Below, piece by piece: positions 52,014 through 61,920 of a stretch of DNA of 64,000 nt. The notes below the pieces were generated by a model that saw only the letters and a program-made list of their open reading frames with translations, was not told the DNA's origin and searched no databases. Numbering within the stretch: the stretch's first letter is position 1; every line of letters starts with the position of its first letter. Source of the DNA: Paludibacteraceae bacterium (lineage in GTDB: Bacteria > Bacteroidota > Bacteroidia > Bacteroidales > Paludibacteraceae); contig JAKSKZ010000014.1 in NCBI GenBank assembly GCA_024401475.1, positions 1 to 64,000 of the forward strand. The letters are read 5' to 3'. The translations under genes were made by a program, and so were the position numbers.

Positions 52014-55000
52014 TTATTCCAAACCTTTTTCTTTCTTAGCTTGCTTTGCTATAAAGTGAAGTCGGTTTAGCACATTCACTTCGCTGACTCCTCCATCGAA
52101 ATCGAGGAATAGGAGGTTCATGTTTGGATAGATGTCTTTGACCTTCTTTTCTATGCCTTTTGATATGACATGGTTCGCAATACAGCCAAAAGGTTGTAAG
52201 CTGATGGCCGCATTGATGCCTCTCTCCGCAAATGACGCGAATTCGGCAGGGATGAGCCAACCCTCTCCAAATTGAGCCGCCAAATTGACGATTCGTTGGG
52301 CTTTTTCTGCCTCTTCGTGAATGTTGCCGTTCTTTTCGTAATATCGGAATCCTTTCGCTGCGGAATCAATGTCGCGAGCAATCTTGTTCATCCAAACTTC
52401 GCCCAAATATCCTAAAATCTTTCCCTTTAGGCTTCTCTTCTCGTCCAAATGGTTCTCTTCGTTGAATTTGGCATTAGGGAAGTATTGCGTGAAGAATTCG
52501 CTTAGGGAAGGAATTACAGGCTCGATGCCTTGATCAACTAACCATTTTACAATGTGTTGGTGTCCAAAGGAGTTGTATTTGATGAAGATTTCTCCTACGA
52601 TACCAATCCTAGGAACGTCTTTGTCTGCCGCCGCATCGTTAAATTCTTTGGCCGCTTCCTTTAATAATTTACACAAGGATTTCGTGTCGTTTCTCTCTAA
52701 GACAATAGCCGCCTCGCTTAAGTATTTTTCTTTTAGCCTGTCTGCTGTTCCTGCAACTTTCTCCCTGACTTTTGTCGCATAATACATTTTGCTTAACGCA
52801 TCTCCGTAGTGTACGGCGTATATGATGGCTTTTGCTCCTTTTTTGACGTTAGGTTGGAAGCCTGGTTGCTCATTGATTGTGTTCATGATGGATATGGAAA
52901 TCACAGGGATGTTGCCATATCCTGCGGCAATGAGAGCCTTCTTTATGAGAGCGATGTAATTGGTTGCACGGCATTGTCCACCCGTTTGGGTGATGGCAAA
53001 TGCTATCTTGTTAGGGTCGTATTTGCCCGATTGAAGAGCCCTGATACAATCTCCGATAACCAACGTGGCAGGGTAGCAAATTTCGTTGTTCGCATATTTT
53101 AAGCCTAATTCCGCCGATTTGGCGTCGCTGGCATCCATGCTTTCCATGTTGCATCCCATTAGGCCGAATGTGGCAGGGATGAAAGGAGAATGGAACTCAG
53201 AGAAGAATGGTACGAGAATCTTTCTTTCCGAATCATTGTTCCCTTTGCCGAAGATTGGTGTCGTCACGAAAGACTCTTTCTCTTTTTCTGACTTGTTGCC
53301 AAATTTCAAAGATTCAATTAGCGAGCGGATTCTCAACTTCAAAGATCCAGCATTATTTACATCATCTACTTTTAGGATAGTGTGATTTTTGCCGTTCCTT
53401 CTCAACAAATCTCCAATTTCATCAATGATGAATGCGTCAGGTCCACAACCAAATGAGGTCACTTGCACAAAATGAACTTTGTCTTTCGTGTTAGCAACCC
53501 ATTGCGCTGCTTTCATGATTCGGTTCATGTATGACCATTGCGGAATGATGTGCGAATCCTTGATGATGTCTGCACTACCACGCATTAGATCTTCTGTGAT
53601 AACGTCAACGCCAAATGAGGTGATGATCTCAGATATCTTGTGTTGAATTAATTGGTCGTTATGGTAAGGCCTTCCTGCCAAGAGAATGACCATTCTATCC
53701 TCTTCTTTCGCTTTTTCTAAAATGTGGTTGGCCTTCTCGTATAGCGTGTCTTCGAAGTTTTTCTTCGCTTCCAACGCTTTTTTGAAAGCCTCGGAGAATC
53801 TTTTCTTCGAGAAGAAGTTTCCACATACCTTTTCTATGTATTGACGGCAAGCTTTCTCCAAAAGGTCTTTGTTGTCGAAGTTTATGATTGGAGAATCAAA
53901 TGCTACGCCATGCTTCCCTTCTGGATTGATGGCACTTCTGATGACATCTGAATATCCAGACACGATTGGACAATTATAGCTATTATTGGAATTTGCTTCG
54001 CTTTGTTCGTAAATCACGTAAGGGAAAAGAATTCTATCGACCCCTTTGCTGATAAGGTCAAAGATGTGCCCGTGTGTGATTTTTGCAGGGAAGCATATGT
54101 TGTCGGCCATGACGGTGTTCAATCCTTTTTCGTAGAGTTTGAACGTGGAACGAGAAGAGGCTTTTACTTCAATGCCATTAAGCGTCAGGAGCGTATTCCA
54201 GAATTGGAAATTCTCGTACATGTTGAGAACTCTTGGAATTCCAATCGTGCATATTGGTTTTTCGTTCGGAAGCAGTCTGACCTTCTTGTTAAATGCCAAT
54301 TCCGAGCGGAATATGCTCATGTTGAAAGCAGTACGAATTTTCTCTCCCTTGTTGGTGTAAACCTTTTCGCATTTGTTGCCGGAATAGAATGTTTTGCCGT
54401 TGGCAAATGTGTTTTTTAAGATTTGGCAGTTGTTTTCGCAACCTACGCAACGCATTTGTGCAGTGGTATAGCTTTCTAATTTTGCTAAATCTTCCAATAG
54501 AACGAAACTTTCTCCGTCGCACATCTTTTTTGAGTGGAGGGCAGCTCCGTAAGCACCCATCAATTCTGGATAGTTTGAAACGGATACGGTTTTGTCTGTT
54601 GATTTTTCGAATGCTCTGACAACGGCAATGTTTCTCATTGTTCCTCCTTGAAGAACGATATGATTGCCAAGTTCTTTGGTGTCTTTTAGTTTAAGAACCT
54701 TGTAAAGACAGTTTTTTATGACAGAGTAGGCGAGTCCGGCAGAGATGTCTTCGACCGAAGCACTTTCTCGTAAACATTGTTTTACCTTGGAGTTCATGAA
54801 AACGGTGCAGCGTGTACCCAAATCAGATGGGTTGGTGCTATGGCATGCTTTGTTTACGAAATCGCTGATTTCGCATTGGAGCGATGTGGCAAAGTTGTCG
54901 ATGAACGATCCACAACCGGAAGAACAAGCCTCGTTGATTTCGAGTCTGTTGATGGCGCCGTTTTCGACAAATATGGCTTTCATATCTTGACCTCCAATGT

Positions 55001-56291
55001 CAAGAATGAAGGATACTTGAGGGTCGAGTTTGTAGGCCGCAGTGTAGTGTGCGATGGTTTCCACCATGCTGAATTTGAGTCCGAAGGCTGTTTTTATGAG
55101 GTCTTCTCCGTAACCAGTTGAGCAACTGCCTTTTACTTTTAAATTTTTGCCTTGCTTTTTACATTCCTCGACCAAAATGGATAAGCCTTCTTTGACTGTT
55201 TCCAATGCTTTTCCACCGTTCTTTTTGTAGAAGGTGAAGAATATGCGGTCTTGGTTGTCTGTGGCTACAATTTTTGTTGTAGTGGATCCTGAGTCGATGC
55301 CGATATAACATTCGTTGTCTGCTATTTCGGCTATAGAACTCTTTTCTATTTGAGTTTTACTTTTTTCTAATTTCCAATCTTCTAACTCTTTGTCGTTGTC
55401 GAAAAGAGGAGCCAAACCTGATTTTGCGGGCTTGAAATCGGTCTTCTCTTGGAATTTGGCAATTAGTTTAGATAAATTCTGAACATTTGAGTTCTCTTCT
55501 TGACTGTTGAGACTGGCTCCCCAAGCGGGAACGACTGAAGCGTGTTCAGAAAAGATAAGGTCTTCATCTTTTGCCTCAAGTTTCTCTTTGAATGCCTTTC
55601 TTAAAGCGGGGATGAAGGCAAAAGGACCACCGCAGAGGAATATTTTAGGCTTGATGTCGCTACCTCTCGACAAGGTGGAAATGACTTGAGTGGCCACCGC
55701 GTTGAAGATGGAGGCTGCGATGTCTTCTCTTTTTACGTTGAGACTAATAAGGTTTTGTATGTCAGTTTTTGAGAAAACTCCACAACGGGATGCGATAGGG
55801 TAGATGTTGGTTGCATCTTCTGCCAAATTTCCAAGTTCGGAAGGTGTCACACCCATGATGGCTGACATTTGGTCGATGAAGGCACCTGTGCCGCCAGCAC
55901 AGTTACCGTTCATTCTAATGTCGGCTTGCATCTTGTCGTTGAAGAAGATGATTTTACTGTCTTCTCCACCTATGTCCACCAATGTTTTGACATTAGAGTG
56001 TTTCTTCTCTATGACAAGCGTAGCTGCTACAACTTCTTGAATGAATGACAGGCCATATCTTTCTGCCAATCCCATGCCGGCAGAACCTGTGACGGTCATT
56101 TGTGCTTCGAAATCGCCCAAACTTTCCAATGCTTTGCCTAATGATTGGGACAATGCCAACGGAATGTTTGCGTTGTGTCTGTTGTAATCGGTGAATACGA
56201 TTTCTCCTTCTGTGTCTGTAATGACTGTTTTTAAAGTTGTAGAACCAGCGTCAAGTCCTATGTTGAATCTATTCTTTAATGTCCCTGACAT
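52014..56291 (-). CDS. Acyl-CoA dehydratase activase fusion (2-hydroxyglutaryl-CoA dehydratase related)
   Basis: A 1425-residue cytoplasmic protein. Two ASKHA ATPase (activator) domains come first: IGLDAGSTTLKTVITD near residue 11 with GNCAGGTGAFIDQM, and IGIDSGSTTTKIVATDN near 328 with EACSSGCGSFIDNF, each holding Cys ligands for a shared 4Fe-4S cluster. A Cys cluster RCVGCENNC near 620, then a DUF2229 region and HgdB-like dehydratase segments (LVPFFSEFHSPFIPATFGLMG) follow. Classical activators are 260 residues and drive one electron into the dehydratase at the cost of ATP. The reaction here is unknown; the oxygen-sensitive chemistry marks an anaerobe. Confidence 0.9.
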   Translation of the reverse strand: MSGTLKNRFNIGLDAGSTTLKTVITDTEGEIVFTDYNRHNANIPLALSQSLGKALESLGDFEAQMTVTGSAGMGLAERYGLSFIQEVVAATLVIEKKHSNVKTLVDIGGEDSKIIFFNDKMQADIRMNGNCAGGTGAFIDQMSAIMGVTPSELGNLAEDATNIYPIASRCGVFSKTDIQNLISLNVKREDIAASIFNAVATQVISTLSRGSDIKPKIFLCGGPFAFIPALRKAFKEKLEAKDEDLIFSEHASVVPAWGASLNSQEENSNVQNLSKLIAKFQEKTDFKPAKSGLAPLFDNDKELEDWKLEKSKTQIEKSSIAEIADNECYIGIDSGSTTTKIVATDNQDRIFFTFYKKNGGKALETVKEGLSILVEECKKQGKNLKVKGSCSTGYGEDLIKTAFGLKFSMVETIAHYTAAYKLDPQVSFILDIGGQDMKAIFVENGAINRLEINEACSSGCGSFIDNFATSLQCEISDFVNKACHSTNPSDLGTRCTVFMNSKVKQCLRESASVEDISAGLAYSVIKNCLYKVLKLKDTKELGNHIVLQGGTMRNIAVVRAFEKSTDKTVSVSNYPELMGAYGAALHSKKMCDGESFVLLEDLAKLESYTTAQMRCVGCENNCQILKNTFANGKTFYSGNKCEKVYTNKGEKIRTAFNMSIFRSELAFNKKVRLLPNEKPICTIGIPRVLNMYENFQFWNTLLTLNGIEVKASSRSTFKLYEKGLNTVMADNICFPAKITHGHIFDLISKGVDRILFPYVIYEQSEANSNNSYNCPIVSGYSDVIRSAINPEGKHGVAFDSPIINFDNKDLLEKACRQYIEKVCGNFFSKKRFSEAFKKALEAKKNFEDTLYEKANHILEKAKEEDRMVILLAGRPYHNDQLIQHKISEIITSFGVDVITEDLMRGSADIIKDSHIIPQWSYMNRIMKAAQWVANTKDKVHFVQVTSFGCGPDAFIIDEIGDLLRRNGKNHTILKVDDVNNAGSLKLRIRSLIESLKFGNKSEKEKESFVTTPIFGKGNNDSERKILVPFFSEFHSPFIPATFGLMGCNMESMDASDAKSAELGLKYANNEICYPATLVIGDCIRALQSGKYDPNKIAFAITQTGGQCRATNYIALIKKALIAAGYGNIPVISISIMNTINEQPGFQPNVKKGAKAIIYAVHYGDALSKMYYATKVREKVAGTADRLKEKYLSEAAIVLERNDTKSLCKLLKEAAKEFNDAAADKDVPRIGIVGEIFIKYNSFGHQHIVKWLVDQGIEPVIPSLSEFFTQYFPNAKFNEENHLDEKRSLKGKILGYLGEVWMNKIARDIDSAAKGFRYYEKNGNIHEEAEKAQRIVNLAAQFGEGWLIPAEFASFAERGINAAISLQPFGCIANHVISKGIEKKVKDIYPNMNLLFLDFDGGVSEVNVLNRLHFIAKQAKKEKGLE

Positions 56292-56400
56292 ATATTATAT
56301 ATCGTTTTTGTGTCTTCTCTATTATGTCGTCTGGGGCGTTTAGCCCCTTATATCGTTAAACCACACCACTTGTCAAATCTCTCCCAGTAGTAAGGGATAG

Positions 56401-57105
56401 CTACTTCTTCTCGGTGAATTTTTCACCGTCCCATACAAATGTTATCTTTATGTCGTTAGGGGTTGGGGCAAAGGAGTCGCCTGTAAATATTACTAACTCT
56501 GTGTTGTGACGTTTTTGGTGAGACTCGCAACTGAAAACCACCCCATTTTTATGACTGGCGATTCTCTCATCGGCCATGAAAATGTCGTCCATAGGCACTA
56601 AGGTTTCACCATCGAACCCATAAACATCTAACTCATAGTGTTCGTAAAACATAGGAGCTGAACTATACTTATTATGAAGTACTATGTATGAACCATCGCG
56701 TTTCTTGAATAGCATGACTGATGCGCTTTTGTCGTCAGTTGAACCGTCATCATCAATACCGCAAAAATGAGCAATGTATGGGTCAAAGTTGTTTTCCTTG
56801 CGTCGTTTCTCAGCTTCGTCTATATACCTCTTTATCTTATTGTACTTTACTGGAGATCCTTTTTCGTCGATTATGAGTTTTGGACCAATAAGCCTCGCCG
56901 CTTTTACTGCAAGGTCGTTGGCAATATCGTGGTCTGAAACCTCGTCGTCGGAATTTTCCGTAGCCTTGGCTTCGTTGCTAATGATTGCGGTATCGGTTGC
57001 AGTTACTGATGTAGAGTCAGCTACTGACTCACTTTGGGTTCCGTTGCCTCCGCACGATGCCAATAACATGGTGGCTAACATTAACTCGATGGTGTGTCGT
57101 CTCAT
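56401..57105 (-). CDS. Putative lipoprotein of unknown function (234 aa)
   Basis: A lipoprotein signal peptide (lipobox LASC, Cys18), a Ser/Thr/Asp-rich linker (about 19-60) and a soluble domain. No family is recognised. The start LASCGGN, linker SVADSTSVTATDT and end TFVWDGEKFTEKK resemble the lipoprotein at 179-853 (LASCTGN, SAIDSVTATTPT, KYKWNGKSFEKEK), so they may be distant paralogues. A -7 box lies at 57176-57183. It is 109 bases upstream of the activase gene on the same strand. Confidence 0.75.
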   Translation of the reverse strand: MRRHTIELMLATMLLASCGGNGTQSESVADSTSVTATDTAIISNEAKATENSDDEVSDHDIANDLAVKAARLIGPKLIIDEKGSPVKYNKIKRYIDEAEKRRKENNFDPYIAHFCGIDDDGSTDDKSASVMLFKKRDGSYIVLHNKYSSAPMFYEHYELDVYGFDGETLVPMDDIFMADERIASHKNGVVFSCESHQKRHNTELVIFTGDSFAPTPNDIKITFVWDGEKFTEKK

Positions 57106-57175
57106 TTTTTTGTCATTTTTAAATTTTTTGTCATTTTTAAACCGTAGCTTTCGCTAAGCTTATCAATAAGATTTG

Positions 57176-57183
57176 CAAAGGTA
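57176..57183 (-). promoter_or_regulatory. Likely -7 box of the lipoprotein gene at 56401
   Basis: TACCTTTG on the minus strand, about 70 bases before the ATG at 57105. Confidence 0.55.
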
Positions 57184-57313
57184 CGATTTTAGTTGCAGAC
57201 CAACGCTAAGTCTATGAATATTTTGTCCAATATGCCTCAAAAATAGGGTTGGCTTTTATGCAATTACCATAATTCTTTCCGAATGTGGTGTTTTGAGAAC
57301 TATTTCCTGCTCA

Positions 57314-57985
57314 TTAGTCGTTGTTCGTAGGACTTGAAATAGCTTTTCGCATGTAGTTTTCTTCGGCTCTGTTTTTTAGATTGATCAAAAATTTAGAAAG
57401 TCTCCATTCAATGACTTCCCTATATTTGTTTTGGGTGAAGAATAAGTCGATTATGAATCCAAATTTTAATTTGGAATGAAGGGAGAGGAGGGTTTTCCCA
57501 TCGTTTTGAGGCGTAGAAGTGATGCACAAATGCCCATCGTTTAAAACTTTGACCTTTTTTGTCACATTGAGTGTCAAGTCCTTTTTTCCTGATGGGTGTT
57601 TTATGTTCTTTAATTCGCCTTCAATGTTGAATTCTATTTCGTCACTATCATCCATAATCATCATTAGATTAACGATGTAGATGTCTGTTGCTGGATTGTA
57701 AATGACGCTTTTCTCGTATAGTTGGACATTGTCTTCTTTTGATTTTGATTTGCCAAGTCCGAAGAAAGCCCAACGTAAATTTTTAGTGGGTTCTATCTTG
57801 AGTCCATTGTAAATTTCGTCCAAAACTAATTCCACCTCTTCTGCGGGAGCACTGACAACACAGGTGCTATAGGTGTGGAAGTATCTTCCCTCCTTATATT
57901 CCGACCTTGTATCGTCCTTGTTCGTTTGGGAAAACAAGACATTGCAGGAAACTAAAAAGAATAGTATTGTATAAATATACCGCAT
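57314..57985 (-). CDS. Secreted protein of unknown function (223 aa)
   Basis: A signal peptide (MRYIYTILFFLVSCNVLFSQ) is followed by a beta-rich domain with IYNPATDIYIVNLMMIMDD and KLKFGFIIDLFFTQNKYREV, an overall pattern that recalls SRPBCC-like folds. No family is confirmed. An upstream TTG would add 11 residues; the ATG at 57985 starts the signal peptide. The gene stands alone. Confidence 0.65.
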   Translation of the reverse strand: MRYIYTILFFLVSCNVLFSQTNKDDTRSEYKEGRYFHTYSTCVVSAPAEEVELVLDEIYNGLKIEPTKNLRWAFFGLGKSKSKEDNVQLYEKSVIYNPATDIYIVNLMMIMDDSDEIEFNIEGELKNIKHPSGKKDLTLNVTKKVKVLNDGHLCITSTPQNDGKTLLSLHSKLKFGFIIDLFFTQNKYREVIEWRLSKFLINLKNRAEENYMRKAISSPTNND

Positions 57986-58087
57986 TGTGTGGTCTGTTAA
58001 TTTTTTGTAAATATACAAAATTGGTGGAATGTGAAAACTATATTGACATATTATTGCCCCAAAAAAATGTTTTTATGAATTCAGCTT

Positions 58088-58121
58088 TTTGATTCAATCT
58101 GAATAAAACCGATTATCTTTG
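58088..58121 (+). promoter_or_regulatory. Promoter of the MATE gene
   Basis: TTTG at 58088-58091, 22 bases, then TATCTTTG at 58114-58121. The ATG at 58159 lies 38 bases further on. Confidence 0.65.
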
Positions 58122-58158
58122 TGAAAATGACATCTTGTCTTTTCTTTAAACTGTTTGT

Positions 58159-59526
58159 ATGGGAGTAGTAGAAGGGTTTCAATCTTATAAGCCATTTTAT
58201 ATAAGAAATTTAAAAATTGCAATTCCTGCTGTGTTGTCACAACTGGGGCAGGGGGTAGTGATGATTGCGGATTCGATGATGGTGGGCGTGCTGGGAACAA
58301 ATGAGTTGGCGGCGGCCTCGTTTGCTGGTGCTATTGTTATAGTTGGCTTCTTGTTTGTTTTGGGAGTGACGTTTGGTGCGACTCCATTAGTGGGACGGCA
58401 ATATTCAATGGGAAAGCATGTTAGAGCGGCGAGTCTTTTCCAAAATTCAATTCTGTTAGATATGCTAGTGGTGGCACTAGTTTGCGGTATATTGTATGTA
58501 TTGTCGTTCTTTTTGGATAAAATGGGCCAAGAACTCGAAGTTTGTGTCTTGGCTCGTCCTTATTATTTGTGGCTGGTAGCCTCCTTGCCTCCGTTGTTTG
58601 TTTTCCAAGCATTTAAGCAATTTATGGAGGGATTGGGCAACACGAAAGTGGCAATGGTTATTACTTTGATTTCTAATGCACTCAACGTATTGTTGAATTA
58701 TTTGTTCATTTTTGGGAAGTGCGGATGTCCCTTCATGGGGGTTGAAGGAGCTGGTGTCGCTACGTTTATTGCAAGGTTGGTTATGCCGATTATGTTTTAT
58801 GCGTATTTTGTCCACCGGAAATCTTTGTTTCGTTATTTTCGTTTTTTTAGGATGAGAGTGTTTTCCTTTGCGGAATTGTATGAGTTGGGGAAGATCGGGG
58901 TGCCGATTGGCTTCCAAATGTTGGTGGAGACTTCGACCTTTAGCCTGTCGGCTGTGATGGTTGGCTGGTTCGGTGCCGTTTCGTTAGCGAGTCATCAGAT
59001 TGCCATGAATTTGTCTTCGCTTACATTCATGATGGCAAGTGGGATTTCTGCGGCAACTACTATTCGAGTGAGTCATCAAATGGGTGCAAAAGATTATGTT
59101 TCAATGAGAAAGGCAGGCTTCGCATCTATGCATCTGTGTGTATTCGAGAATCTTATTTTTGCTGTTTTGATGATTGTTTTCCGTCGTGAGATTCCTTTGG
59201 CATTCACTTCAGATCCTTTAGTGGTAGAGCTCTCGGCTATGCTTTTGGTAATGTGTGCTATCTATCAACTTGCGGATGGATTGCAAGTTGTGGCGTTGGG
59301 AGCTCTTCGAGGAATGGCCGATGTGGAAGGTCCAATGCGAGTTTCGGTTATTTGCTACGTCTTGGTTAGTCTGCCGGTGGCTTATATCTGTGGGGTGGTG
59401 CTTGATTGGGGAGCCGTTGGCGTATGGATGGGATTTATTGTCAGTCTGAATTTAGCTGCGATTCTGTTGATTCGGCGTTTTTTGAAGATGTCTTCGACGA
59501 TAATTAATGCTTCGATGAGGGCATAG
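58159..59526 (+). CDS. MATE-family efflux transporter
   Basis: A 455-residue inner-membrane protein with about twelve hydrophobic helices in two halves. Family blocks are IPAVLSQLGQGVVMIADSMM in the first helix, GTNELAAASFAGAIV, and VPIGFQMLVETSTFSLSAVM at the start of the second half. MATE proteins export cationic drugs or metabolites in exchange for Na+ or H+. The substrate cannot be told. It is monocistronic with a promoter at 58088-58121. Confidence 0.94.
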   Translation: MGVVEGFQSYKPFYIRNLKIAIPAVLSQLGQGVVMIADSMMVGVLGTNELAAASFAGAIVIVGFLFVLGVTFGATPLVGRQYSMGKHVRAASLFQNSILLDMLVVALVCGILYVLSFFLDKMGQELEVCVLARPYYLWLVASLPPLFVFQAFKQFMEGLGNTKVAMVITLISNALNVLLNYLFIFGKCGCPFMGVEGAGVATFIARLVMPIMFYAYFVHRKSLFRYFRFFRMRVFSFAELYELGKIGVPIGFQMLVETSTFSLSAVMVGWFGAVSLASHQIAMNLSSLTFMMASGISAATTIRVSHQMGAKDYVSMRKAGFASMHLCVFENLIFAVLMIVFRREIPLAFTSDPLVVELSAMLLVMCAIYQLADGLQVVALGALRGMADVEGPMRVSVICYVLVSLPVAYICGVVLDWGAVGVWMGFIVSLNLAAILLIRRFLKMSSTIINASMRA

Positions 59527-59680
59527 TTGTAATTGTTTGATGTGTTGATAAATAAATGGTTGATTTTGGCTGGCGATGCTCCTTCTGGCGACGAGAAGTT
59601 CTTTCTGCTAAATGATTGTGAATTTTTCTCTTGCTTTTCTAAAAGTGTACTAAAATAGTGTGCTTTTCGCCATAAAAGAT

Positions 59681-59688
59681 TAAATTTG
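59681..59688 (+). promoter_or_regulatory. Likely -7 box of the nrnA operon
   Basis: TAAATTTG 20 bases before the ATG at 59709. Confidence 0.6.
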
Positions 59689-59708
59689 CACAAGTAAAAT
59701 AGTGTAGT

Positions 59709-60764
59709 ATGATTTCGAAGATTATAGACGAAGAATTGATCCAACAGACCAAAGAGGAGATTTTGAATGTCAATAACATTGTTATTGTCTCTCATGTCTC
59801 TCCAGATGGTGATGCCATCGGGTCGTCTCTTGGCTTGTATCAGTTCCTAAAAATAATGGAAAAGAATGTGACGGTGATTATGCCGAACGCCTTCCCTGAT
59901 TTTTTGAAATGGATGCCAGGCTGTGATGAGATTTTGGTATATGCGGAAAGGAAGTCGCAAGCAGACAAGGCTATATCGCAAGCAGATTTGATTTTTGCGT
60001 TGGATTTCAATACGTTGCATCGTATTGGAGAGATGGGAACTGTTGTGGCAGATGCCAAGGCGAGAACCGTATTGATTGACCATCATCTTGACCCAGGAGG
60101 ATTTGCTGACGTGATTGTCTCTTATCCCAAAATGGCTTCAACTTCCGAAATGATTTTCCGTGTCATTTGTCGTATGGGTTATTTTACGGACATGACGAAA
60201 GAGTGTGCCGAGTGTATCTACACAGGTATGATGACCGATACGGGTGCCTTTACATATAACTCTAACAATTCGGAGATGTATATCATTATATCTGAGTTGA
60301 TTAAGAAGGGTGTTGATAAGGATGAGATTTATCGCAAGGTCTATAATAATTATTCTGCAGATCGCTATCGCTTGATGGGACATCTTTTGAGCGAAAAGAT
60401 GAAGATTTATCCGGAAATTGGCACGGCATTGCTCACATTGACAAGTGCGGAATTGAAAAATTATAATTTCCGGAAGGGTGATACGGAAGGCTTTGTCAAT
60501 ATTCCGCTATCCATCAAAGGCATCATATTCTCAGCCTTCATCAAGGAGGATGCTGGAATGGTGAAAATATCTCTTCGTTCTCAAGGCTCGTTCCCTACAA
60601 ATCAATTCTCTTCTAAAGTGTTTGGCGGTGGTGGTCACCTCAATGCTTCTGGTGGAGAATCATATGTTTCATTGGATGAGACGGTTAAGAAGTTTGAAGA
60701 TGCTTTGCCTGAGTTCAAGGAAATGTTGGTTGCCGAAATGAAAAAGGGAACAGAAAATGCATGA
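59709..60764 (+). CDS. nrnA: DHH-family oligoribonuclease/pAp phosphatase (NrnA-like)
   Basis: A manganese-dependent DHH-DHHA1 phosphoesterase of 351 residues that degrades nano-RNA and 3'-phosphoadenosine 5'-phosphate. Motifs are VSHVSPDGDAIGSSLG near residue 28, ALDFNTLHRIGEM near 97, LIDHHLDPGG near 120 (DHH) and the DHHA1 glycine block FGGGGHLNASGG near 305. First gene of a plus-strand cluster; it overlaps the next gene (lipoprotein PPIase) by 8 bases. Confidence 0.93.
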   Translation: MISKIIDEELIQQTKEEILNVNNIVIVSHVSPDGDAIGSSLGLYQFLKIMEKNVTVIMPNAFPDFLKWMPGCDEILVYAERKSQADKAISQADLIFALDFNTLHRIGEMGTVVADAKARTVLIDHHLDPGGFADVIVSYPKMASTSEMIFRVICRMGYFTDMTKECAECIYTGMMTDTGAFTYNSNNSEMYIIISELIKKGVDKDEIYRKVYNNYSADRYRLMGHLLSEKMKIYPEIGTALLTLTSAELKNYNFRKGDTEGFVNIPLSIKGIIFSAFIKEDAGMVKISLRSQGSFPTNQFSSKVFGGGGHLNASGGESYVSLDETVKKFEDALPEFKEMLVAEMKKGTENA

Positions 60765-61293
60765 TTTTTGGAAGATATTCGTGCCTTTGTTGGCTTTTCT
60801 CGCATTGCTGGGGTGCCGAGGTGATGACAGACCGCAAATCCCGTACAATAAATTGCCCAAGAACACGGTAAATGATGATTTCTTAGCCATGAATGTGGGC
60901 TTTATGGAGTTGGAGCGGGAGGAGATAAATCATTATATAGACTCCTTGAATCTGAATATGGATAGTACCATATCGGGTTTGCGTTATCGTATTGATGAAG
61001 TTGGCTATGGTGATTCTGTTGCAAAGACGGACGAGGTGACTGTTCGCTATACGATTACCTTGCTAGACGGAACGACTTGTGATGACCTTCGCGACGTGGT
61101 GAAGATCGTTAGGCTTGGCAAGGGCGATTTGATTAAAGGGTTGGAAGAGTCCATCCGACTACTGAAGGTCTCTGGGTCTGGCACGTTTATCCTCCCTTCT
61201 TATTTGGCGTATGGTGTTTCCGGAAAAAGTGGTTGCGTCCCGCCATGGAGCCCTGTCTTTTGTAAAGTTTGTTTAATAGAGAAAAATAGATAA
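60757..61293 (+). CDS. FKBP-type peptidyl-prolyl isomerase lipoprotein (GldI-like)
   Basis: A 178-residue lipoprotein with LLGC (Cys20) and a C-terminal FKBP domain (about 70-175): TVRYTITLLDGTTCDD, IKGLEESIRLLKVSGSGTFILPSYLAYG. It lies after nrnA, the place of the gliding-motility PPIase GldI in several Bacteroidota. It may help fold exported proteins in the periplasm. Some FKBP active-site aromatics (usual VHYTG core) are changed here to VRYTI, so activity is uncertain. Overlaps nrnA by 8 bases. Confidence 0.85.
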   Translation: MHDFWKIFVPLLAFLALLGCRGDDRPQIPYNKLPKNTVNDDFLAMNVGFMELEREEINHYIDSLNLNMDSTISGLRYRIDEVGYGDSVAKTDEVTVRYTITLLDGTTCDDLRDVVKIVRLGKGDLIKGLEESIRLLKVSGSGTFILPSYLAYGVSGKSGCVPPWSPVFCKVCLIEKNR

Positions 61294-61332
61294 ATCAGTC
61301 GGAAGTATTCGCTGATTTAGAACATATCGCTT

Positions 61333-61908
61333 ATGATTGGAAATATAAAACTATATGTATGTGCTATTGTGCTATTGTTAGTCGGTGCGTCATGTAGCAG
61401 AACAAAAAGTTATGCGGATTATGTAAACGAAGAGAATTCCGCAATCAATAGTTATTTAAAGAAAGAGAATGTGGTTGTGGTCAATACGGTGCCCACAGGT
61501 GATGACGAATGGTTGTCGGAGGATGGTCGCCCTATTTACTTCAAGGATTCTTACGGAATGTATTATCATCAGATAAAGAAGGGGTCTGGAACTATGCAAC
61601 CGCAAACTGGATACACGGCATACGTACGCTATGTGGGGTCAGATCTTTTTGGTAAAACTTATTATAGTTGCACCTCTCAAAATTCTGCAGATCCAGCTTC
61701 TTTTACGTTGTCTTCAAGATCGGGTAGCGTTTACGGTGTTGGATTCCAAAATTCGGTTCGTTTGATGCGTTCGGGTGGGTGCTGCAGGGTGATAATTCCA
61801 TTTGCAGTTGGAAATGGGTACAATATGACGTTGTCTGGTTTGACCTCGTCCGACATGGGTGATTATAGACCAATGGTCTATGACATTTGGTTGGTAAATG
61901 TGGAATAG
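61333..61908 (+). CDS. DUF4827 FKBP-like lipoprotein
   Basis: A 191-residue lipoprotein (lipobox GASC, Cys21) with ENSAINSYLKKENVVVVNTV near residue 36 and an FKBP-like domain (about 80-190: AYVRYVGSDLFGKTYYS, VGFQNSVRLMRSGGCCRVIIPFAVGNGY). It fits the DUF4827 family of Bacteroidales. A Cys-Cys pair replaces the usual flap residues. It is the third gene of the nrnA cluster, 39 bases after the PPIase, and 12 bases before the TrmH gene. Confidence 0.8.
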   Translation: MIGNIKLYVCAIVLLLVGASCSRTKSYADYVNEENSAINSYLKKENVVVVNTVPTGDDEWLSEDGRPIYFKDSYGMYYHQIKKGSGTMQPQTGYTAYVRYVGSDLFGKTYYSCTSQNSADPASFTLSSRSGSVYGVGFQNSVRLMRSGGCCRVIIPFAVGNGYNMTLSGLTSSDMGDYRPMVYDIWLVNVE

Positions 61909-61920
61909 AAAAGATGAAAT

